Assembly (NCBI GenBank): GCA_949987705.1
Contig: OX465281.1
Location: forward strand, 241,201,143 to 241,265,142
DNA: 64,000 nt
Reading direction: 5' to 3'
DNA from: Thereva unica
Lineage: Eukaryota > Arthropoda > Insecta > Diptera > Therevidae
In this document: positions 1 through 12,189 of the stretch, one piece after another
Position numbering within the stretch: position 1 is the stretch's first letter
Layout: every line of letters begins with the position of its first letter
Translations under genes and position numbers: made by a program
Notes under the pieces: generated by a model
Told to the model about the DNA's origin: nothing
Seen by the model: the letters and a program-made list of their open reading frames with translations, nothing else
Databases searched by the model: none

Positions 1-1970
1 ATTTTGCGGTCTATAAAAAATGGATATTCGGAAAAATGCACATTCATAAGCCGCGCCATAATCACATCATTAAAAGCAATTTCGAATGCTGATATTTAGA
101 TCGCTGCATTGAAAGACAATACCAAGCACACCAGGGTCACCGGCGTCGTCGTTAATTTCATGTTCTACCTGAGCTTCTTAACTAGTCATTTACGACGACG
201 CGCCGGCACCTTGTTGAACGTGCGAAAAGTTCACAGGCTCTCTCGTCGTAAAAAATGCATGCATCGACTTTGTTGCATTGCCAGCAATTGTTGCATACCA
301 TCTGAAACGGACTTCATCACAGCCCCGTGCATACCTGGGAAGGAACTTGAGGTGTTCGAGCAGATGTGTGATTTAATAATAATGGCACGATATGCAGTTC
401 ACACCGATATGACTTTTAACTAGCTTCGATCGGAGACGCGCGGTGTGCCGGGTGATGCTGAGCTGACATCTTCACATTTTCCACGCGACATCGACGACTG
501 GGATTCGTCACGTTGCGGTCAATTGGCGGACCGCAACCTTCACATTTCCCGATGATGCTGCATTGAAATTTCGCATCTGCATTCTGCAGTTTTATGGTCG
601 AGATTACTTTCGATTTCATTTGAGCGCAGTGCGGATTGCCTTCTTTGGCTGGCGAAATAAAACAACTGCAACGGATTAACATAAGTCATTTTTTTTGCAT
701 TTGGCGCTTCTATGCTTCTGATTTGAATGAGTCAAATTGTGGTTGGGTGACTATCGAAAATCGATTTTTCATATTTGCAGTTTTAATCGGGTTTGTATGA
801 ATATTTATCAGATTGGAATGTACACCTTCAACTTGGGAATTTCCGTTTTTGTATTTATTAAGCATTATTTATTCTGTCCCACATGCATTAATTCGTTATT
901 CCGCAGTAATGCTCTTAACGAAATTAATCGTTGAAGTTGTTGGAATAATACTATACTGTACTCCATTTGACTACTCTGGCGATCAATACAGTTGTAATAT
1001 CTTACTTCCCAGTAGGAAAAAGTACAAGTACTTTGCTGCGAAGCAAATATAAAGCAGTTAGACAGTCCGTCTGCTTCCTACAGCAACGGTATCAAAGCAC
1101 TATCTCAGCAGATGCATATAAATCTATAAAATTGCTGCCTAATAAAAGTGCTGAGCTCTGCGGACATGCAATGTTAAAATACCATGAAGCTTTTTACGGA
1201 GCTTTACTGCTTCAAAATAGCGCTTTAAAAGGCTTTTCGAAGCTACTGGGTTACCTTACAAAAATTAGTAAAATAGGCCTGCCACATGGGCCACTATAGA
1301 CACAAAAATTTAAAATCGCTTCCGCTATTGAAGTATGTTTGCCTCTGTTACAGATTTGAATATATTCGCAATCGACTGTTAATAGAGTGTGTCTCCCAGC
1401 GGTCTCCCAACGAAGTACTAAACACGTGCAATGTCGCTTCACCTACGCAAACGAACGAGAACCGCCCTATTGAGTATGTTAATGGCACCCGCTATAGCCA
1501 CTAAGATAATTGCCCGTTTTCTTCATCCTATACAAGCTCCAGTGTGAGCGTACCGTTCTCTGTTTGGCCTATTTCGAGTGTATTTTATTGGTACTTGTCT
1601 GTAGCGGGCTGCATTTGTTAAAGTAGAATTTTTACTCAGAAGTACTGTACCTCATTTGGGTCATCCAAGCTAAGAACATGTGAGATTTATTTTTAGTCAA
1701 GCGTATCGTGCCTAGTTTGAGTGCCATATAGACTTTTTGACTCTGTGCGCGTTAATTTATTTCTACTCGGGTGGACGGAGTTTTCTTCAAGACTCACGAA
1801 GTGCATAGGGGTCCCAAAGAGTTTGACGTCAGTAAACCCATTTATCCTGACAATATGCCCTCCTCTATGAACCTTAAGAAATGTACGGCACCTCCGGTTT
1901 AGTTGCTGCGTAAACTTTTAACTGGCGATATGTTGACAGAATACCTCATCTATTGGCATGTCGAACTCAG
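1..1970. other. Unassigned sequence, no gene recognised
   Basis: I see no gene I can name here. Two short ORFs overlap on opposite strands: 109-423 (+) and 416-682 (-). The minus one is cysteine-containing and a little more GC-rich than its surroundings, but it lacks a signal peptide, recognisable domain or clear splice sites. The rest is AT-rich with frequent stops in all frames. Confidence 0.5.
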
Positions 1971-1974
1971 GACC

Positions 1975-2230
1975 CCTGTTTGACTCCAAGCTCCAAGCTA
2001 TCAATTTAGTTTTGAATAACTGGATTGAAAGTCTTGTTTCTGTCTGCCAATCAAGGTGGTATACGATCGCGTCGATTCTAAAGCCCACACCATATCTGAC
2101 GATGTGTCCCAGGGCATAATTCTATCACTCTCTATTCCTAATCTTTATTAATAATTATTGGTATGAGTGCCCTCCAACACACTTCACAACACAGCTGACA
2201 ATATAAGACAAGCAAGGACGTTTACATGAT
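1975..2230 (+). mobile_element. Decayed CR1/L2-like LINE reverse transcriptase fragment
   Basis: Read with frame jumps, this stretch gives degraded forms of the RT segment seen better at 7303-7866 and 56636-57502. A piece like KLQAINLVLNNWIES is followed by a SIKVV-like motif, a degenerate DGVES/NPHAISAGVPQG block and the start of the FINDLL region. Stops and indels are frequent, so this is an old non-coding relic. It is assigned to the same family because the order of motifs is the same. Boundaries are approximate. Confidence 0.55.
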
Positions 2231-3635
2231 CATGAACTTATGTTCATTAGAGTATGGTCGCAAGATTCGTTTTCTGCTAATTGTTTTCAAAACGAAGAAC
2301 TGTCTTATCTCGACCAAAACCTACTGCGCCATTCTTTCTTCTTAAGTTAGCGATCTGGATTTAACGGCTGATTCGTATTTTCTGATTTTATGCGTAAGAT
2401 TAACTAAGGATCTGAAAAATCGTTCCCTCAAATTTATTGAAGGCACCTTTTCTAAGAATATAGCAGCTGTCCCACCAAAACCAAAAATTTCCTCCATCCA
2501 CAAGATCACTTGTAAAATAAGACAAGCAAGCGCTTCCAGAATCTGTATTTCCAAACTCGTACAAAATCTAAGTGTATAAACAAAAGGATCACCATCTCTT
2601 CTTCTAGGCTCCTCCATACTCTTCCGGCTCGACGGATTTAACTTTAAGCCTGCAGAACTATTTTCTGTTGCCAAATTCTTTAACATGTTTTTGAGGTCCT
2701 GATGTCTGTGGGCCAGCAAGCAGTTGTCATCCGCTTAGTCGAGATCCTTAAGGCAGTCTAGCAATTCCCTCTCTATGCCTCCTGTTCTACTATCGCTGAA
2801 AGGATGTCTTTTACTACTATATATTAGAAATGGTAATGGCGAAAGTAGGCATCCTTGTCGTACTCCTAAGCTCACCTTAAAGCTTATTTAAGCTAACTTG
2901 TTAACGGGCTTAAAAAACAGGCCAGGAGCCCTGCACTATTATTTAATGAAGATGGTGATCGTACACCTTTATAAGATAAGATAAAGTTGCATTCACCCAG
3001 TTTTGACTGGTTTTTGGGAAGTGATAGTTATTTTTTAGAAAGAAGTGCATGCACAGATTTACGTAAGTTTGCAGCTAACACCAAACTCTTAACATTTTCT
3101 TAATTTACTTTTATGAACAGCAACAAATTCCGCGATTTTTGTTGTTTAATTTCATCAAAGATCTTGTGCGATAATAGTTCAATTAGATACAAGTGCAAAA
3201 AATAATGTAAATAAAGCAATTAATTAAGAGGAGATGAAAGACTGCTTTTTGTATCATCCAATTACTGCAAATTAAAATTACTTGCATTTATGTAGTTTGT
3301 TAATTATTGAAGGTTGTTTTGCTTTTGCTACTTGGTTGCTCGTATAGAGTTTTTGTAATTTTTTCTATTTATAGGTGGAATTAGAGTTACCACCTAAATA
3401 GTGGAAGGAAGGATTTTTTAAGGAAATTGTTGTTTTTATGAAGAATTAAGGAACCATATTATTACCCCAAAGCTGGCAAGTTCACGCTGCGCCCTTATTA
3501 ATCTCTAGTTTTAGTTGCGAGTACCGGTTAAAAACGCTTGTCAAAATCAATAGTTTGATGCACAAAGGTTTCAATACCCGTCAGACTAATTCGTGAAGTA
3601 TTCGCCAAGGGTGCCTCTTCAACACTTGAAAAAGG
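2231..3635. other. Unassigned AT-rich sequence
   Basis: No gene seen. A 125-codon minus-strand ORF at 2342-2719 has no recognisable motif. It lies next to LINE debris and may be part of it. Confidence 0.45.
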
Positions 3636-3639
3636 TTTG

Positions 3640-4050
3640 TCTCGGGTAACTTAGATGTGCCAGAAGATTGGAGAAAGGCATCCTCTGAACGGTACATAAA
3701 GGAAATATCACAACATGTACTAATTATCGCGGAATAACGTTGTTGAGTACCTACCGCGTAAAGATATTCTCCACTATCCTACAAAACAGGATGGCCCCAT
3801 ACGCCAGAAACATCATAGGCCATTACCAGTGTGGCTTCAGCCCAGGCAAAACAACAACTGATCAGATTTTCAGCTTGAGGCTGGGACTGACCATTAACGA
3901 AAGCAAAACAAAGTACATGATTTGCAAGTACACCTCGTTTGCAAGAACACCTAACACCGGACCCACAATCAAGGTAGAGAAACACGAGTTTGATGTGGTA
4001 AAATCATTTACCTACCTTGGGTCAATAGTAGCGGCCGACAATAGCATGGA
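3640..4050 (+). mobile_element. RTE-like LINE reverse transcriptase fragment, internally deleted
   Basis: The frame from about 3700 reads like the RT finger region of a non-LTR retrotransposon: NYRGITLLST, IFSTILQNRMAPYA, then IIGHYQCGF and a TTDQIFSLR block. It then jumps directly to a later part of RT (LGLTINESKTKYM, followed by SFTYLGSIVAAD). The palm with the catalytic YxDD is missing, so an internal deletion of several hundred bases lies near 3885. The element is dead. It is called RTE-like from motif wording only; clade placement is tentative. Confidence 0.65.
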
Positions 4051-4065
4051 ACCAGAAAAAAAAAA

Positions 4066-4460
4066 TCATGATGGCGGTTCCAAGATGGCGGCCGTATTTT
4101 GCAATTATCTTCCCCGACCCCCGTCATGGGTATCAAATGAAAGGGTATGACAACTTGAATACAATAAGTGGTGTGACGTCATACTAAATTCAAGATGGCA
4201 GCAAACACAAAATGGCGGCCAATGGCAAAACAGGGGATAACTTTTTCCTTTACATGCCACTCGGTATGGGTATCAAATAAAAAGGGTGTGACAAGTAGAA
4301 TACTATTAGCTCATTCCAAATTAAAAATGGCGGCCAATACAAAATGGTGGTTTACCTTTTTCTTTACAACGCCCTCGGTATGGGTATCAAATGAAAGAGT
4401 ATGACGAATATAGTACAGTAAGCTATGTGGCGTCATTTTAAATCAAATATGGCGGTCACC
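4066..4460 (+). repeat. Tandem repeat with ATGGCGG and GGGTATCAAATGAAAG motifs
   Basis: About three diverged units of roughly 120-135 bp. Each has an AAAATGGCGGCC-like start, a pyrimidine-rich middle ending in TATGGGTATCAAATGAAAG, then GTATGAC or GTGTGAC and a stretch ending in GTCAT-ttaaat. The repeated ATGG and ATGA triplets create short spurious ORFs. The first unit is closely matched by a single copy at 8812-8905. Confidence 0.75.
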
Positions 4461-7300
4461 ACAAAATTGTCTTCCGGAATTAGAATAAAAATAGAAAATA
4501 AAATTATAGTTTAAAAACAATAAAATATACGCTTTTATTTTAAAATGAGCTAAAGAGTAAAAAATAATTTTGAATGTAAAGTTTTTATTGCTTACAGCCA
4601 GTACATAATATATGCAAACAACATACATTTTGAAATGTAAAAAAGCGTGAATCGCTAACGAAAAGTTCCAGTGTTAATAAAATATGAAAGGTTAATTTAG
4701 GTATTCGATTTTTTTTGGGCGCCAAATTGCGCATTTTTGTCGTGCCAAATTTGCAAATTTGAATACTTTTTGGGCGTACTTTCTGGGGAAAACAATTTGG
4801 TGGATAGGTGGACGCCATGAGCGAAGTTCTGCACAGGGCGTCTAATCTCCCGCCGTAGCAAAATCTATGCAAACGATTCTAAATATGTTTGGCTAGGTGT
4901 CTGTTATGCGTACGTAGTACACAATTTTTCATCATCGATTTTTAAACAAGTTGTAATATACTCTAAATTTTTTGAAGTATCCAAAATCAATTTTTGTAAA
5001 TTTACCGCGGACTGCGCAGACACATAATCTCTTTTATTGGAAGGTGTTGCAAAGCTCGGGGGCTTTTGCTAGTATTGAATAAGATTGAATTTAGATTAAA
5101 TTAAGTTGTCTCTTTCTCAACTGGTCTTTTATTCGTAATGCATTCGCCATTTCTATAGCATTCGCCGACTTATGTTAATTATATTTGACAACAAACAATT
5201 TATTATTAATTGGTTTTCCCTATTGTCCGATCATTTCAATAGATTTATGTAGAAAAAAACTTTCATCCATCTCCTAGCGGCATTCTCGAACGTTTAGATA
5301 AGATCCACGCACATCGCAAATACCGTCGTCATTACTATTATTATTATTAATTAATTTTTTTCGTTAATCCTTGATTATGTCCGGTGCAAATTAACTACAA
5401 AAATTTTCTTTCTTATTCACACCGTTATAAGTCAAAGTTCGTTCGCATGACAAAATGTTTTGGCATTCGTCGTCAATGCCCCCCTGGCGAAAATGTGTCA
5501 TATTTTATTAATAATATTATAAAAGCATCGACCGGTGAAAATACACGTTTTGTTTTTTTAAATAATTCAGCTACTGATTATTTTATTTTTTTGAAATATA
5601 TTTTAATAACAAGAAAGGTGTTAAAAACATCATTAAAATTCATTTTACCTGACAAAACATAATTTATTATTTCCGATAATAAATTCGTTTAACAGGTTCG
5701 TCGCTTAAGTCTTTTGTTTCAGGTGTGTGAAACTTGAATTTGGTGAATTTTCTGTCGCGTTGTGGTGAGGTTTAACTCTTCTTTTTTTTTTTCAAAGATG
5801 GATATCTATCTTTCTAGTCATTTTAATAACGCATTTCAACATTAAATATCTGCGACCATGTCATCTTACTATAATTTGAAATTAATCGCAAATTTTTTTT
5901 TGTTGATTTTCAATCGACATTACCTTGCGTAACAGGTGAGTTTGGTGCATACTGGAACAAGTCAAAGTGGATTTTCGATTAGATGCCCGGGGGTTTAATA
6001 TCATCAGTTAAATACCAGTTAAAAGTAAATAAATTCCCCAAACTAGGAAGAAAATTAACTGAGCAGACGACTCTGATCAATGCTTTTGTATATATTGCAT
6101 TCTCGCTGTGGAAGGTTGAAGATTTTTGTCACGGATTCCTTTAAGCATCAGGTGAGACTTAAAATGCATTTTGAAAATGTGCAGTTATATAAGGTGGCTA
6201 AACATTTTGACTGTCGGTCGGTCGGTCGTGTCGTGACTTTTTAAGGAAAAAAAAGGCAAAACCGGCATTTTATAAATGACTTTTATATATGAACATTTAG
6301 ATTTCAAAGGGAAAAAATATTTTTATATTTTTTATATACAATATTCACACACAGCCATAATAAAAACCGTAGATTTTTGAAAGTAGCCAACATGATTGTC
6401 TAAATTTATGCAAATACCGGATGATTTGTTTTTGGATACTGTCCGTTGTTGTATAAATATACGCTATATCTAAATATATAACATTTCCACAAAAATAGGT
6501 AAAAATGTTATGCACAAAAACACAGAGACTCTGCCCACACTTTAGTTGCTCATGTTATATGATCGCTTTTGGTCATAGATTTCAATATATTCCGCCAGAT
6601 CGTTTTACTCTAAAAGGAAAATAACAAATTGTTGCAATCACGTTGACAGATTTGAAAATTTTTATTTTTATTGAATAACTTGTATTTTTCACAAAACACT
6701 GAAATATTCATAAGTTCTCACTTGATGAATTTCATAATGTAATTAATTGGATTGGAGCTTTGTTTTTCCATAACTTGGCAGATATTTTTAATTGGTTTTT
6801 TTTCCATACTCATTAAGAAAAAGGCAGATGATTCTCACCTGTTGTTTCTCCATTTGCGCAATCAAGTGTCGACTAGTTATATTGCGACTTGAGGAAACTT
6901 TAATGAGGAATTTTTAGTTGCAATTTGTATGCGAGAAAGTAATTAAAATTGATATTGCACTTAAGCTTAAGTACTAAGTGGCGACTTATTATTTTCTTAA
7001 AATCAATTAATCTTCCGAGAGATTGGTGATCGGAAAGTTAAATGAAGTTTGACTTCGTTTGACTTTGCAGGCGCCCTCTGAGGTATTGGGTCCAAAGGTA
7101 CTACCACCATTCATTTGGCCTATTGTACTATTAATTAAAGCAAGTGTGTGTCTGTGTGTCTGCTTGTGCGTACCGTCACGCGTTGGAGCCCAACTAGAAG
7201 AGATAGGTGGAAGAAAATTTCACAATTTTTTACGTTCTACGCCTCTTCCAACTTGATTTGGATTCACTTTAATGTAACCGATCAACCCCAAATTTTGCCT
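4461..7300. other. Unassigned AT-rich sequence
   Basis: No gene recognised. There is an ORF at 5384-5662 (+) without known motifs, an imperfect inverted repeat around 5646-5697 (ACCTG...CAGGT arms rich in AT), and a short GGTC run near 6214. Strong splice-donor-like strings (CAGGTGAGT near 5935, CAGGTGAG near 6150) occur, but no coding exon could be built on them. Confidence 0.45.
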
Positions 7301-7302
7301 AT

Positions 7303-8045
7303 ATGTATAGTTCGCGAGACAATACTAAGGCTTTTGACATAGTATGGCACCCTGCTCTGATGACTACGCTCCAAGCTATAGGTATACACTTAGTTCTAAG
7401 GAATTGGATTAAGATCTTTCTTTCAGGCCATTCAATAAAGGTATTATTGGATGGCGTCGAATCCAACCCCCATGCCATTTCGGCCGGAGTTCCCCAGGAG
7501 TCAATTTTCTCACCCGCACTTTTTCTAATGTTCATTAACGATCTGCTCTCAATCCCCTCCAAGCCACTTCTCTGCTTCGCCGATGATGGTAATTTGCATT
7601 TCTCTTACTCCTTCTACAATAAACGCACGTGCCAGACCTTGTCTTCACCACAGTCAACCACTTCGATCAACCGGGATATCGAATCGATTCTTTATTGGGG
7701 CAAAATGAATCGCGTCGAATTTAACGGCGCGAAAACGAAGTACTGTCTGATCTCCAACAAAAATTGTACCGACCTTCCTCCTTTCTCAGTGGATAAAGAG
7801 AATCTAACGGTTGACACAGCTCTCAACATCCTAGGGGCACAATACGGTCTAAAAGTTCGTTTATGAATAGTATAACTCCCCTGTGGAATAATCTCCCACA
7901 GTCAGTATTTCCGAACTCGTACTAGGTACACCTTAGAGTTCAAACGTGAGGTTCATCGTAATTTTCTTCTACATCCTCCAGACTCCCTCTAACCTTTCCC
8001 ATTTTCCTCTATTCTTCACACCAAGCTTACTACTACAGTGTAAAC
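7303..8045 (+). mobile_element. CR1/L2-like LINE fragment, internally deleted
   Basis: One open frame (to 7866) encodes the RT palm: KAFDIVWHPAL, NWIKIFLSGHSIKVLLDG, AISAGVPQ with Glu replacing the usual Gly, FINDLLSIPS, and an intact FADD catalytic box, then ESILYWGKMNRVEFN. At about 7862 it jumps to the extreme C-terminus (LWNNLPQSVFPNS) and a 3' tail ending near AAGCTTACTACTAC. That C-terminus and tail match 55794-56384 on the other strand. It is 5' truncated, lacks the thumb and has no endonuclease, so it is a dead copy. Confidence 0.85.
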
Positions 8046-8710
8046 CACAGAATATTGTTTGCGTATGAAATTAACACACCATAACCGTGTAAATTTTGTT
8101 AACCGTGTTAAATAATGCAGTAATGCGGATAAAAAGACATGAGCGTAAAAATCACACACAAGTAGCGTATTTTTTACACGCTAAAGAAATTGCAACGTTT
8201 TATCGTTTTACGTGTGCAAACGTGTGAAAATCAAACATTATGTATCATTTCACACACTTCGCTACCTACACACATCCTCCAAAATATCAGGAACCACGCT
8301 CATCAGAGAGCTTCACAACACAATCCTTTTTACGTCAGTCACTAACAGAAAGGCGGCGAAAGAAGACATTACGGTGATGATTTTTCTAGGTTTACTCCAC
8401 GCAAAAAAGCTTGACTCACAAAGCTTCATAGTAATACATATTTGGTGTATTTAAAATACACGCATTAAGTGTGTTAAATTTAGCGTGTTAAAAATTAACG
8501 CGTTTTAAACGTGTAGAAAGTGACTACACGATTTAACACGCGAAATACCTTTTAAATTCATGCACTTGGATTTGCAGTGACTCCCTGAAAAATGATGCTA
8601 AAAAAAGCATGTTAAATTAACACATTTTAAATGGCTAAAAAGTGACTCCACAATTTTACCCGCTAAATGCGTTTTAAAATCACACATTTGGGTTTGTAGC
8701 GTAGACATTG
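8046..8710. repeat. Low-complexity region of CGTGTTAAA-type repeats with a tandem duplication
   Basis: Short strings such as GTGTTAAA, CACGCTAAA, ACACGTAAA and their complements recur throughout. A clearer imperfect tandem duplication is visible: a unit starting near 8483 (GCGTGTTAAAAATTAACGCG) and another near 8607 (GCATGTTAAATTAACAC). Each runs through an AAAGTGACT(A/C)CACAATTT-like core to a GGRTTTGYAG end, with period about 124 bp. No coding content. Confidence 0.6.
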
Positions 8711-8811
8711 CTTCATGAAGTGAACGACATGACAGACTGGTAGTATAACGGGTTACTCCAAACCTTGTTTTTTTTTCATAAATAACAAAAAATCCATTTT
8801 TAAAACAAAAA

Positions 8812-8925
8812 CAAAATGGCGGCTCCAAGATGGCGACCGATTTTTGCAATTGTGTTTCCCGATCACCGACATGGGTATCAAATGAAAGCAGTTTGAGTTG
8901 CACCGAGGGTGTGACATGAGCTTTT
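8812..8925 (+). repeat. Dispersed single copy of the ATGGCGG / TATCAAATGAAAG repeat
   Basis: About 90 bp match the first unit of the 4066-4460 array in order and spacing: an ATGGCGG(T/C)TCCAAGATGGCG start, a TTTTGCAATT middle, and a CATGGGTATCAAATGAAAG end. The two loci are 4.7 kb apart, so this is a dispersed repeat and not a purely local one. Confidence 0.75.
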
Positions 8926-9720
8926 TACTTTCCAAAATGAACAGTTATTGAAACTTACTTCAAGTTTCATTATATTCACGCCCATGATTCTTATTTGTAA
9001 ACATACGCCATGCTAACTACGCGCATTCGCTTTTATTCATTGTTATTCAATTGAAAATCCTCGCTTTCAATCACTTCTTATATTTCGTACGCTGGCAAGT
9101 GAGAAGCTACATATGCTACCGGCACGCTCCTACATGCAATTAAAAACATGTCCTGGTATTCTAATATCTCCGCGTGACTGGCTTTGTAGGACAGCGTCGC
9201 GGTAATAAATGAGTTTTTTCTAGCAGCTTTCGGTGTTAGTTGCGCTTCTGCCATTGTCTCTAGTTTCTCCCTAATTGAATACCATGAATTGAATACCATG
9301 AAAGAAGACATGGTCTGCGTTATTCGTAACTCTCTTCCTTACACTCGTTTGGAAGCCACCTCTCCAATTTTGGATAAGTCTGTGGGTCCACCGTTCCTTA
9401 ACAGACCCTTCCCACTGCAACATAACATAATAGGTAGCCCTAGGTAGCCCTAATAAGGTATCCTGCCGGCTTAACTGGTTAATAATAGGGTACCAAACTT
9501 CCGCTTAGATGGGGTCTTCATCTAGCGGTCGGTGCACCTCCTTGTTCACCTGGTAGTCTGGCACTATTGGCGTCACAGGCTTTGTCGGCTGGTTAGTGGA
9601 ATTCACTTGTTTCAGGAGGCAAAACACTCCAACAAGACTGTCTTTCGCTAGCCCTGACGGTTGTGACTCACCCGGCTGTTAAAAAATGAATGCACTCATA
9701 TAACACCCTGTAGTGCAAAC
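8926..9720. other. Unassigned sequence
   Basis: No gene recognised. Two tiny direct duplications are visible: ATTGAATACCATGA twice near 9274-9302, and TAGGTAGCCC twice near 9430-9450. Confidence 0.45.
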
Positions 9721-9724
9721 GCGA

Positions 9725-9850
9725 TGCTCACTGCCTTCTCCTTCTACATCCACCAGACTACCCTTAACCATTCCTATTCCTTTTCTATTTTCAGGTCAAG
9801 CTTACTACTAGACTTTGCACCATGAGTTTAACGACATGACGGTCTTAGTG
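9725..9850 (+). mobile_element. CR1/L2-like LINE 3' tail fragment
   Basis: The string running from CTACATCCACCAGACT through a TTCCTATTCC stretch to AAGCTTACTACTAGAC parallels the 3' ends at 7970-8035 and, reversed, at 55840-55905. Only the last few codons and the 3' untranslated end remain. Confidence 0.6.
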
Positions 9851-10688
9851 GTACAAAGAGTGATTCCTGAGCTTGACCATGCCACACAAGAAAAAAAATA
9901 ATAATGCTTGGTCATAGATAAGCATGCCTCCGCTCGCCCAGTATATCTCTGCCGATCATCCCTGCGCACGCCGCGTCGTTGGACATGGTGCTGTATGCAC
10001 AGCATGCACGGAGATCGCTATATGTGGTCCTCCATGGATTCGGTCGGCCTTACCCGGCGAAGGCGAGCTGTAAGTGAATGATCTGTTCCCATATAGTACA
10101 GGTAAATAAGCCGAAAAAAACAAAATAGCGGAAATTATTGGGTACAGGCTGAAAATTGGTACAGAGCTTCCTTTTAGGGTTCTTAATAAGTGGTTATAAA
10201 GTCTACCGATTTTCTACCCGGGAAGCTCACTTTATAGGGGGTTTTAGGGTCAAAATGTTTTTTCCAAATACATATTAAGCCGTAAGCCCTATTATAAAAT
10301 AATGTTCACAAAGTTTGTAGATTATACAATTCTCTACAAAAAAAGTTATTATACATTTTCCTGTACGATTTACCATTCATGAAATATCACCGTTTTAACG
10401 ATTTAAAATACTCATATACACTCATTCGCGAATTGTATGGGTTATCAGACATTCAAGTTGAACTACGTTGCTAATTTTTTTAGGCGTGATCATTGGATGC
10501 ATTTGAAGGAAAAATTTGTTCTATAAGGGGCTTACCACTAAGATACAGGGTGTTTATGAAAAAACAATGTATTTTTTTAAATTTATTTTGAACTTGAATA
10601 ACTCCTAGACCAATTATCGTAAAGCAATATAGGTTCATCTTTTAGGTAAATGTGTATTCTTTTAGTTAGTATAAAGAGGCAAAACATC
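9851..10688. other. Unassigned sequence
   Basis: A short GC-richer patch at about 9920-10075 gives way to AT-rich sequence. From about 10100 the composition resembles old non-coding repeat DNA. No ORF with recognisable content. Confidence 0.45.
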
Positions 10689-10794
10689 AGTGATTTCGTT
10701 TACAAAATATGTGGTTTCAAAGCATGAGAAAAATGTTAAAAGACGAAGATTTTTCTTATGCTTTGAACCTACATATGCTGCAAACGGAGTCACT
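10689..10794. repeat. 106-bp imperfect palindrome (46-bp arms, 14-nt loop)
   Basis: Left arm 10689-10734 and right arm 10749-10794 are inverted copies with 38 of 46 positions matching. The longest shared block is TTCAAAGCAT. The loop is 14 nt. Transcribed from the plus strand, four of the eight mismatches become G-U pairs. It could be the core of a fold-back transposon or a transcribed hairpin; nothing around it decides which. Confidence 0.75.
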
Positions 10795-12189
10795 TAAGTG
10801 AAACAACGCAATCGCTGCCTATATGAAATCCCCAAAATAAATACAATTTTTATGGATTCGCAGTGACTAAAGTAGCATCAATTTTGAATATGATTTTGTT
10901 GGCATCGCTTAAACCATGTCAACTTAGTCCATGGCTTACGTTCTTCACCTACAGATATCCAAAGATTACAAAGTGCTTAGTAATCAGCTTTCAAATTTAT
11001 TACCTGAAGCGTAAAATAGTTTTAAGTACATTGGTTCGAGATTGGAATTTTAACACCTCTTCCATAGAAGCTTATTAAATAGTACGAGGTAGAGTACCTC
11101 ATAACATTGCAGCACTGGGCCATTGCTCTTTCGCAGACTATGAATAGCAGACACACGCTAAGAAATTAAAGAGATTTAATTTTATGGCGAAGTTGTCTTC
11201 CACCCACTTTGTGAAGATCAGGTCAATTTTCTTTTAAATGTCAATGCCATTTGTCATCATACAAAATATAGATCAAGTGAAGATGTTTCGGTGCTATTAA
11301 ATTCAATTTTATCATAACTAGCCATTAATATCTTCGTTAATACGCTTCTGTAGTGTTATTGTAACAGCGATCTTCATTTTAACGAGCATTTTTCAAGCAA
11401 ATAAAGACTTTTATTACCTCTATTCGTCATGCAAGATTGGCAAACCAAATAAAACCAAAAATATAACACTTAAGCATAAAAACAAAGCAATTAATAAACG
11501 AAGCAACATTTAGAGATTATTGAAATGATATGCTAAGTGGCATTGGGAAAATTCAAATCTTTGAAGATAACAAGAAAAATACAAAAAACAAATTTGGAGA
11601 AATATTAATAAAAAAATATGATTAGTATTAGCAAAAAAAGAAACAACTCTATAGTGGCATTTATAATAAAGCGAGCAGAAACAGCGAAATTAATATGAAT
11701 TTAATAGTTACTATACTATAAAAATGGTTTGGATTGATTTTTTTAATAAATCTGCTTTTAAATTGAGGTACTTAAACGGGTAGAGTAGAACCGCTTTGCG
11801 TTGGCAGTTTTTCTTTGCTGTCTTTACCATTTTCCGGCGAAAGCCTTAATGTTCGCAATGAACGCATTGCGTTCTAGATAAAGTAGCCCTTTTAAGATCT
11901 TAAGCTTTTTGCATAAAAAGGTTCTATCTAGCCTGATAATATTAGCCTATCTTTTCTTTTAGTTTACGATCGCGGGTGGTAAAATCGAACCGTCACCTCC
12001 TCCCGGTGCCCCCTGAATAACCAACTAACGCCGGCAGTAGGGAGCATACCCTTAAACGCCTACCAAGTCAAGATGTTAATGTCATCGAGTCGAGGGCTGC
12101 ATGTCAGTGGTATTGTTGTCCCGTACGATCCCCCCTGATACTGATATGGAGGTTCCGCCAGTATGGACCTTCTCTTTCCTGCCATACTC
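10795..12189. other. Unassigned AT-rich sequence
   Basis: No gene recognised. Composition is strongly AT-rich until about 11950, where it becomes GC-richer at the approach to the LINE starting near 12190. The 5' untranslated part of that LINE may begin around 11960. Confidence 0.45.

Noticed and set aside
109..682. Overlapping ORFs at the window start as a host gene
   Set aside because: No domain, signal peptide, consistent splice sites or promoter could be identified; kept only as unassigned sequence.
5930..6160. Strong splice-donor strings (CAGGTGAGT) as evidence of exons
   Set aside because: No open frame leads into them and no matching acceptor or coding exon follows.
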